A stretch of DNA of 64,000 nucleotides from Trema orientale (taxonomy: Eukaryota; Streptophyta; Magnoliopsida; Rosales; Cannabaceae). This document shows, piece by piece, positions 46,211 through 56,122 of this stretch. The stretch is from the NCBI GenBank assembly GCA_002914845.1, contig JXTC01000090.1:368567-432566 (forward strand), in the 5' to 3' direction. Numbering within the stretch: position 1 is the stretch's first letter; the number at the start of each line of letters is the position of its first letter. Below the pieces are notes generated by a model, which saw nothing but the letters and a program-made list of their open reading frames with translations, did not search any database and had not been told where the DNA came from. The position numbers and the translations under genes are program-made.

Positions 46211-49200
46211 AAAAGAATTTCGTCTCGAAATTTAAGTACAGACTGAGAGTGTGAGCAAGAATGTATGAAATAGCCACTGGAAGTATAGTAAATACTTGAC
46301 TATAGAAATTAAGAGTATTAAACCGAACACTTATTAATAAAAGGGTGTGAAACAAGCACTCCTCACCTAGCATCAAAATCCTACCAATATGTCGACCCGC
46401 ACAATAGTATGGGATAAGGATGTACTCGAAGAGATACAGAATCATAAGATGGCTTATTAGTAGGTACAAGTATTTCAACACCAATGGTTGGAAGTGGCAA
46501 CCTCAAGGATATGAATAATCAAAAAGTTAATGATGATAACCATAGTTAGAAGCCGAGAACATAGGACTTTGAATACTGATTGTAAGGCACCAAACTAGAA
46601 TAGCAAACTAAATGTCAGATATAGAAATACGATTCCCCTAATCATACCAAATTAACAATATCCTAGGACATACCCATTTATCTGCAGCTAGAACTTAGTC
46701 CTAGACAATCTCTAAGTTGATGACTCTAACATGAGTGTCCTTCTAAGCATAGAACATAGTCGAATAGAGTCTAAGATGAAGAATAAGAATCCTTCTGTTA
46801 CATCACACAAGATATAAGAGTTTAGAGATCGAAGATGATAAAGAGAGTTCAATAGCTCACAACCATTTTCTGTTCTCTGATTAGAGTGAGGAATAACACT
46901 AAACACAAACTATTTCTAGTCAAATATAAGACTAGAATACCGAAACTAAAAATCACCAAAGCAAAAACATTAGTGCAAACTTCAATGTGAGATACAAGTA
47001 TCCAAACTATGAGGAATTTCAAAAGCATTTCAAATCTTTCATCCAATATAAAACCACATTAAAGCAAATCAAAACGAATACTGATCTAAAGACTCTACAA
47101 GTCCTTGATATAAAGAAACACTATATGAACACAATCTGATGTTCTGGAAATACGCATATAACTGAAATCGATGCTTAATGCCCTAGAAATAAGGTTCTAA
47201 TAGGATAGGCTATCTGGTACTACCCTCGAGTGACGATTGTCTCCCATGCAACCTCTTTTTAATTTTAATTAAAACAATTTTGCAAATATTGAATGTAAAA
47301 ATTGTTGGGGAATAGGAATACTACACTAGTTCACAATATAGTTTCTTCCTGGCCAAATGTAAACTAAACCTGAACTTCGAGTATCCCCTTACAATATAAA
47401 AGTAGAGTCCAACGACTCTTAAGGTAAAATCCATGAGTAATCTCATTCTAATTATTATTAGTTATATAACAATAACTATGTTACATATAATTTAAACCAA
47501 ATAAAAAATTTAGATTCAACTCAATATCAACATTTAGTAAAAGTTAAGTTCCATGCATATATGATGAAAATCCCTAGTAGTCACCAGCATCAACTTAAAG
47601 TTAAGTTATACATGATAACTATTTATTAAAACCAACAGGGAATGCATTAGAAAGACACTAGTTTGTTCCCCATAGTCAACAAAATGACCATTTATTGTGT
47701 AATCGCCACTTACTTGATAAAATGATAAATGAGGCAATATTTAAATCACCATGGTCGATTTTTTTTCTTTCAAATATTTGGGCCTTAATCCAAATCATAA
47801 CTAAACATAATGGGATATTTTCGTAGGATTCTGAAATATTTTCTAAAGTAATCAAACAAGTTTCTCAAAAAGTATGAAGGTTCATACTTTTTTTTTATAT
47901 AAGAGAAAATGGGGTAGTTTAGAAAATATTAGAGTGTGAAACTTTATCAAATACTTTCTCAAAGTAGGTAAAACAGACACCAATCCTCACTTAACCATTC
48001 AAATAAACGTTAAAAGTTCATGGAGATTTATACTAGACATAAACAACTAATTAATATATGCATAAACTCCGTGAATTGGAAAGCTATAATCAAATTTTCA
48101 AGAAGAATATCACACACTAATATGCACAACTTAAAACCTATCAAATATAAAACCAAGGTATATAGCTCAATACCCTTATCGATTTGAAAATCTAAATTTT
48201 ACTCTCCTCCCAAATTTTTCTAACACTGAAGAGATTGGTCAAAATCGATCATACAATGCCCAAAATCCAATTAAAATAGTTCAGCACAACTTCAATGCAA
48301 CTTTATCCACACTGTGAAAAATCAAGTTAGCATGAATCACAATGACCTAACAATCTAACAAATACCAAGGGACCATGCATTAACCAACAAGGTAAACCAC
48401 ATTGAAGACAACTTAGAAGAAATAGGAAAATTTGAACCATCGAATGCTTAAGGTCCAAGTGACGAGCTCCACAAAATTTAAACCAAAATTCTAACTCAAA
48501 TATTTTCACCCAATAAGGATTTTTATAACACAAGCAATCATATCAAGTTTCTATTCTCAAATCAATATTCTAGAGGAAATCACATGTATAAATCTTAAAA
48601 CACATGCGTGAAGCTGAAATTTTTTCCTCAGAATCATTTTCAATCCATACCAAAGTTTACTGAGTAGTCAAACTTGTGAATATCTTTATTCAAAACTTTT
48701 CTTAAGTAACTTACATCCCTTTTTTTTCAAGTAAATTTGTGAATCAGTTTAGTAATCTACTAAGCTAAAATTAGAAAAGGGACTTGAAAAGTTTGATTTA
48801 TATATATAAATTTACAGAAATAAATTATCTTGGTCTAGAGGTCTTTCAAATTAACACTACTAAATGTAAAATAAAATCTTAATAGTATACAAATAGATTG
48901 GTGGCTTCGCAAAACTTAGTCTCAAAGTAACATATTAATTCAAAACAATACTTTCTTTGAAAATGTGTATTACTCTCACCTAACCAATGCTCGAATTTAA
49001 AATTTCATGATTTTTTTAAAAACAAATATGTCATTTTGGTTAAATACAAATGTCTACGTTGTTTAAAACCTTAATTGTCAACTTGAAATTTTCAAAATTT
49101 TCAAAACTAAATAACTCGGTTTTAAATCCAACTGAACTCTCAACAATTCAAGAATTCTCAACCAAACAACTACAATAACAAAACTTGATGAAACTAGAGA

Positions 49201-49917
49201 TATGCAATTACTATATTTAAATATTATCTCAAAATATCAAGCTAATTACTCAATCAATAAACATGCTATGTAAAAAGTATCATCAATACAAATACTCAAA
49301 TATAGAGCCAAGTCATGGAATATCCAAATTAAGTGATCACAAAGATATCAATCCCAAAAAAATGAAATCTCAATCCCATAAACACCAATAGAGTCAAGCC
49401 ACATCAGCTAAAGTGCAAACACCAGACTAGTATATCACAAGCAAAAGTTCTCAAAAAAATACAACCACAATCAAATACTGTAAAAAAAGTAAAAACATAA
49501 CCCGATGGACAACATATAGATAATCCACAAGAAAGCCAAAGTATAACAATTAAGATGCAAGATACCAGATTGCTACCTTTGAACCTACGAGGTTCATGTA
49601 GCTTATAATTTGAATGGACGGAAGAGTACAATAATGAACGTCCATTCAAAGCGAGGGATTTCATTAAGAATGAAATTTAATAGTCTCATGCCAACCCAAC
49701 ACTTCCAAGACTAAAATTTCTGGGAAATCAACATCACAAGGACACAAGAATTTCACTTTGGAGAGGTTTAATGGAGGACTTAGAATAAATAAGAGTAAAA
49801 ATAATTTATCTAGTCAATTCCTAAGTGATGTATGAGGTATTTGTCAAAACCATTTCCAAAATATTTTTAAACACTAAAAATTAATAGAGGAATGATCCCA
49901 GACAGATCTAAAGTTGT
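46211..49917 (-). other. Internal region of the LARD-like element, no coding content seen
   Basis: About 3.7 kb, AT-rich, with only short frames on both strands (none above 91 codons). The 91-codon minus frame at 46209-46484 ends LNFETKFF, which resembles the closing residues of Tekay-type pol. The rest of that frame does not look like a chromodomain or integrase tail. Confidence 0.6.
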
Positions 49918-49930
49918 GATCTGATATTAA
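49918..49930 (-). other. Degenerate primer-binding site
   Basis: The minus strand reads TTAATATCAGATC, against TTGGTATCAGAGC of the initiator-Met-tRNA type. It starts three bases after the LTR end (TCATGAGA), which is the spacing seen in chromovirus-like elements. Confidence 0.6.
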
Positions 49931-49933
49931 TCT

Positions 49934-52221
49934 TCTCATGATCAAAAATCCATAGCCGTGAGTTTTAGTAATTATGAGTATAAATAAAGATGAATAAGGA
50001 AATTTTCAAAATTCGGTGGAAACCAAGTACCTGGATTTTACAGTCTAGTCCTCAAATTATTAGAAATTCTAAATTAAAAGGGGGCCCATCTTTAGTTTAG
50101 TTTATCAAAAAAGAAACGCCAATTAAGATTCAAGAAAATATAGTTAAGTCGTTTAAAAACTTGGCCTAATAAAACTTTAGTGTTGAATAAATGAATTTTG
50201 TAAATCTCAAATCCAAATGTCCAAAAATTAATTTACAGAGTTAGTCATAATTCTAAGTACTTAAAATTTTGAAAATATGCTCCATAGGAACCGAAGTGTC
50301 CCATTTATACACCAAATCCTCAAATAGTAGTAAAGACATCATCATACATTCACTTAACAGATATAACAAACTCGGCTAAATAGTTAAACATGAAGAAAGA
50401 ATAGGACAAAATATAGGGACCAACCAAAGGAGAGGAACATGGCCACAAGTGTAAACCAAATGATTGGCCGAGCTATCGAGACAACTATATCAAATGAACA
50501 ATCACCTGAAAGGGATGAAAGTAAAGGGGTGAGCTCGAAAGCTCCGTAAGAAAACCGTTACCTCATTTAAAAACTTTTTTAGTAATGGAAAGTCCCTACA
50601 TGGTTAGTTTAATCCAAAATACCATTGTAAAACCATATATATACATACATATAACCATTTTTAAAGCTAATAGTCCGTATACGTATATGCATATATAGAT
50701 ATATACACACGAAAGCATGATATCCAAAATTAATCAGTCCACCAACACATGGCACAAATCTACCCATACCCATGAGTTCACCACCTTTCATCAATAGAAA
50801 CTAGGATGTTGGCACTACGTGTGCCATACAGCCTGCCTGACACTTAGCCCATACCTGGAGGGGAAACCCATGTGTCGCTTGCCAAATCTGGAGGGGTAAC
50901 CATATTGTCTACACCTGCCAACTGGAGAGGTAATCCAAGGAAAAACTCTGTGTAGGTTCACGGACTCTACACTGTAAGTGGGGCCGTAGCATCACATTAT
51001 AAAACCCCATGATGCTAACTTGGTACTCATATGTGACCCTATGATACGTGTACTCTGAGCTGATGTGTAGAAATATCTATGCAGTAATTTAAGTTCAAAT
51101 GATGCTCTAATTTTTAAATAAAATAGTTCATTAAATTTTATAGAAAAATAGACAGCATAATGACCCTATTTTAACATATCCAAAAATAACATGCACTTAG
51201 AAAAGTCCCAAAGTAATCCAATATATATCATACAATCCAATTCCATCACATGTATCCAACACAGTTCTAAAATCACATTTTTCATCATATGTAACATAAA
51301 GTAGGTTTTATTCAAAAACTGTATAAAACAGAGGTAACCGAATCCTTACCTCACTAGAATAGCGATACCACGCTATTGGAACACCAAAGTATCGTTGGAC
51401 GATCGTTCGAAGGGTCGGGAACCAATTTCAAGCTCTTGATCGCTCACTTGGGAAAAACCAACTTCTCAATATAACTTCAAATCAACAAACAGACCTCTTG
51501 ATTGAATTCCTGGTGCCCAAAATAGCTAGGTTAGACATATAATTCATCGTATTCGGATCCGGGCCAAAACCAAACCAGTTGCACGCAATACGAGGTAAAA
51601 TCTTTGCCGTCCGATATCATTTTTCGGTGCTGGTTACCAAAGATAGTTAATATATATATATATATCAATCTTCACTATTTCATGAGTACATTCCAAAAAT
51701 GATATTAAACACACAATCCAACAGTCCGATCAAAAACTCAAATCTTGAATCTCAAAGCTTAAATTACCCAGTAGTTGCAATTTTTAATCCGGAAAAAATG
51801 AGGCCATAAAATATATACTTGGATCTTCCCCTAGACGAGACAAATCCAACAAGCCCAAGTTTGTAGCATTTCGTTACCGGAATCGCTGTTTGGACCCAAA
51901 AAACTCTCGCGGCTAACATGTTTGTCGCCGGCGTTCTGGAACTCCGGCGGCACTATAGCTCTGGCAGCAGCTTCGTCTCGATGTGGCCGTCGATTTTGGG
52001 TGGGTGGTGTAGCTCGTCAGTGGCCAGAGTCGCATCGTTCAGTGCTTGGTAGGTGGCAGCCATTTTTGGCCAAGAGAGAAAGAGAGAGGATACGTGAGGG
52101 AGTCTGGGGGAAAGAGAGAGGAGGGATGGAAAGAGAGAGTAGGTTGTTTAAAAAAAATATGTGGGTCCCACTACTAATAAAAAAAAGATATTATAATAAT
52201 TAAAAAAAGTGGGGTATTATA
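49934..52221 (-). repeat. 5' LTR of the LARD-like element
   Basis: On the plus strand it runs from TCTCATGATC to GGGGTATTATA, 2288 bp. Its termini have lost the TG and CA, but alignment with the left LTR and the ACTTT duplication fix the ends. The 93-codon frame at 51922 is leader-derived. Confidence 0.8.
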
Positions 52222-52226
52222 ACTTT

Positions 52227-53447
52227 TCCGTACTTATTTCTCTGATGGGCTATCCTTCTAAAAGTTTCAGACTCTTTTATCAACCATCTCTTATTTTTTC
52301 ATTTTACTTTTGATAAACCTTTTTTTTTCAAGCTTAATAGTTTGACTCAATTAATTTCTATTGAAATATTTTTTTTTTCTTTTGAAGCTTGTCGTGATCA
52401 AACTATCCAGTTTTGTAATGGTTGGTTGATGATTGCATAAGACGGCATTGAATAGAAGGGTGTTTACAGTAAAATATATTCAAAATACTTTAATATACAT
52501 ATATATTATAATATATGAACACCAATCTAGTGGTTTTTTTTTAACTAATATTATTTTGCCCAATTAAAATTCATCATGTACATTTTTTATGATAAAAGAG
52601 AAGGAGCATTAAATAATATACATTTATTATTATTATTCTAAAAAATAATTGACCTATAAATAGGTTAAAAAATAATACCGTCCATTATACGTAATAGGAA
52701 TCATGTTTGTAAATCTTATTTCATTTATTTTCTTCCCTTGGTGTGTAAATTTTATATAATAAATGATATTCTATATCTATTCTAGAAGATATTTTAAGTG
52801 AAAATTACTTTCATCATTCTATATGGTAGAAAATAATGATAATATAGCATGAAAACTTGTGAAAATTAACATTGCAATTATTAATATAAGAAACGAGGTT
52901 AGAAAAGCCAAATTTTACCTATAATTTAGTTGTTTAAGATTAAATTTCAAAATTATGTAAGCAAAGAAACCTTTATTGATTTGTTGTTTATACTAGTGTA
53001 AAATTTTAATTTTCATTTATGTCCTTCCTAAATTAAATTTCTGGCCCCACCTCTCTCTCTAGTCTTAGTGTGTGAATATTCAAAATTCCTTTTTTGAAAT
53101 GCAATAGATGGTGCTTAATGAATCACAAAACAAAATTTTGGAGGATGCTTATTTACATGTCACATGGCAGAGTTGGTAGACTGCTAATTTAAATTCCACA
53201 GAAGACTAGTCTTTTTTGGCAGTCTTTGGTAAGGTTAGGTCTCAGTCAGCATGACTCGGAAAAAGATTTTCCGTGTGGGGACGACGAGACGACTTGACCT
53301 TATAATTTATTTTGGATCATGGTGACTCGGTCACTTTTAAAGTAATATTGACCTGCGTGCATGTTAATGGTAACAAGATATTTACTAGTCCAAACAAGCA
53401 TTATCATTACGTTAAGCCGAGAGAAATGACAATATGGGTATATATGT
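52227..53447. other. Intergenic, no gene seen
   Basis: AT-rich. 53160-53330 is less AT-rich but shows no frame or RNA structure. Confidence 0.4.
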
Positions 53448-55649
53448 TGTAAAACCCCTTAAATTTTGTAAGGGTATTATGGTCTTTTGACCCAATTTTT
53501 CAAAAATAAAAAATAAAAAAAATAAAAAAATTGGACGAATCTGGACTAAATTGTGTCCAGATTCATTAGGTAAAAGTGTAAAGAAAATTTGAAAATTGGG
53601 GTCAAAATATAATTATTTGAGGGCATTTTTGAAGAAATTTTCAGAAATTGGACTAAAGTGCAAATTAACTAAAACAGTGCCAATTGACCAGAGACTGACA
53701 CGTGGCGCTATAGTTTCAAAATTTGCCCATAAATCCCTCTATTTCTCTCTTCTTTTTCGATCAAACCCCCGAGAGAAAAACCCCAAACCAGAAAACATCG
53801 AAGCTCCGTTGAAGGCCTTCCCGCCGTCGTTGCCTCACGCCGTCGACCGGCGCTGGTGCGCCACTCCCGGACGAGCCGACCGCCGCCAGAATGAGGCCCA
53901 TCGGAGCTCCAGTTCGCCGAAAATCGCGGAAAAACCGCCGCGGGAGATCTCTTTGCCAGAGCCGATTCCGGCCATCTTTCGCCGTGATTTTGGCCACCGT
54001 GGATTCGTCTCCTCACGGGCAATCTGCTGGTAGGTGCCTCATGCCTCGATTTTGTCCCGTTTGAGTTTGATTTCGATTGGGAGTTTTGTGTATAAATTGG
54101 TTTTTGAGTTGACTTTTGATCGGACCGTTATATTTTGAAAATAATATCATTTTTGGAATCTACGTTGAAAATGGTGAAAAATGATATATACATTGGCTAT
54201 GTTCTGAAACGAGCCCGAAAAATGAAATCGGACGGCTCAGATTTGCGTGTCATGGGGCCCGCACCCAAATTAGACAAAGTACATGTTTAACCTGGGGGTT
54301 TAGGTGTTCTGAATTCAGTGGTGATTTCCGTTTTACGATTTGAAGCTTCGTTTGAAAATTAAGTTTTCAAACCAAGGAAATAAAGCTTGGAAAACGACAC
54401 CTGAACTTCCAAACGACACCCGATCGACGCCGAACTTTCTCGGTAGTCTTGTGACACTAATTGGACGCTCAATTGAGGTAGGGATTCGATTACTTGATTC
54501 TAAAATCAGTTTAATTTATAAATTTACATATTTTTGATGGATATAGAATTTCATGAAATCATTTATAAAAAATGGTGTTTATATCTACTTTGACATGATT
54601 TGAGATATAAACTGCCTGAGAGGCACGTCACACTCGTTGGCGTGTCAATTATACTGTTTTGAACTGTTTTATGGAGGAAATTGGAATTTTGGGTTTTGAT
54701 CAAATACCGCCGTTATAATGCCGAAATTTTCAGAAAATCCAAAACGATTTAAGAACTCAATTTTGAGGAATAAATGCTATTTGATTAAAGATTACTGCAT
54801 GGTTATTCTGTGATTTTGTGGAAATGGTGCATATCCTTATTCTGTCATTCATATAGCATATGCATGCACTCACACACTGACGCGGCCGTCGGACTGACGA
54901 TAGGGTGATCGGATTTACGGTCGCCTTTTTAGGTGGCTCGGACTGACGAGTGATCCACTAGGACACTTCGGACATCATGATTGTATACATAGTTATATGT
55001 TGGCTTGAATAGATATGTGCTGGTTTAATGGATGTTTTACAATAGTTTTGGAATGTTTGAAACTATTGGACTGGGATTTCTACTTGGAATTTATGAACTG
55101 TTTTGAATGGACTACTAACTATGCAGGTTCTTCAACGTGGGTATATTTCCTATATATAAAACTTGTAATCGTTTCTCTACTGGGCATTAGCTCACCCCCT
55201 CCTTCCCCTCAGGTGGTACTCAGTGTGACTTGGACAAGAAGGCTAGAGTCGAGGCAGTGCTGAATTACTAGATTATTTATATTTGGTAAATTCCTACAAG
55301 ACATGTGAAATATTTAGAATAAGTAGGAATTTGGTTTCGTTAAACTTTATAAACTAGAGCGTGGATTTGGACTTGGTTTGTATTATTTACGTCTGTATTT
55401 GAGGGTGAGATGATTTGTGATGCATGACTATTAAATGTTTATTTTAATTACAGTCTATGTTTGGTGAGTGACGCATTAACTGTAGGGTTTTGTTTTTAAT
55501 TAAATATTTTATTTGAGGCCAGTTTTGAAAGGTTAGAGTCTCCGGGACAAATTTTTAAATTAAATCAAGTCATTGGTAAAAGTATTTTTCGGTATTTTTA
55601 TATTATGAAATACCCATTCTGCCACTGACCCCGACCTTGGGTCGTGACA
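53448..55649 (+). mobile_element. Solo LTR related to the LARD-like element
   Basis: Starts TGTAAAACCCC and ends GGGTCGTGACA. It is flanked by a perfect TATGT duplication (53443-53447 and 55650-55654). It is 2202 bp. It is similar to the LARD LTRs in inverted orientation. Examples are the TTTTGATCGGACCG block near 54115 and the CTCACCCCC block near 55190. The 145-codon frame at 53596-54033 and its antisense partners are GC-rich LTR leader, not genes. Confidence 0.85.
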
Positions 55650-55937
55650 TATGTAATATACAACATAGTAGATCTAGCTAAATGGTAGATGTCACGAACA
55701 TATATGTATACATAGACTAAATTATTGGAAGTACGAAATATATAAATAACATTTCCTGAGGATGTTTTCGAAAATAGAAGCTCTGATATTAATTTTTGAC
55801 TTGAAAGGAAATATTTGAGTTTTCTTTACTTTAAATTTAATTTGTATAGCGGAGGGAATGTATATAGTTATAAATAATATAATTATATATAAAACGCTAG
55901 TTCATTTTTATTAAACTTTTAGGTGAATTATAATGGA

Positions 55938-56005
55938 TTGACTGGTAGTCAACAAATTATATATTGTACTGATAGCGATTGAGGTAAGATATCACTGGTA
56001 GTCAA
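55938..56005. promoter_or_regulatory. W-box cluster upstream of the receptor-like protein
   Basis: TTGACTGGTAGTCAA at 55938-55952 is two W-boxes (TTGACT) back to back as a perfect inverted repeat with a 3-bp spacer. CTGGTAGTCAACAA recurs at 55994-56007, with a third W-box at 56000-56005. W-boxes bind WRKY factors, which control many immune genes. They lie 118-185 bp before the start codon. Confidence 0.55.
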
Positions 56006-56122
56006 CAACATTGAGCGTACATTGTATTGGGCAATAATGCTTTAAAAAAAGGTCTATATACAATTGATTAACTTCATGCTTATTAAGAGTGCACCAAAAA
56101 GAGAGAGAATCGAAGTATTATA

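Larger units (their letters stand above)
43917..52221 (-). mobile_element. Complete LTR retrotransposon without coding capacity (LARD-like), minus strand
   Basis: Two long similar LTRs (43917-46197 and 49934-52221) lie in the same orientation around a 3.7-kb internal region. The whole is flanked by a perfect ACTTT duplication (43912-43916 and 52222-52226). Next to the right LTR a degenerate Met-tRNA-type primer site is visible (49918-49930). Next to the left LTR there is a purine tract and a remnant of the pol end typical of Tekay chromoviruses (AAATTTCGAGACGAAATTCT on the minus strand, around 46210-46235). The internal region has no frame with a recognisable gag or pol domain. Confidence 0.82.

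Noticed and set aside
53596..54033. 145-codon plus-strand frame and two overlapping minus frames
   Set aside because: They lie in the GC-rich leader of the solo LTR 53448-55649, and the frame is not kept in the related LTRs.
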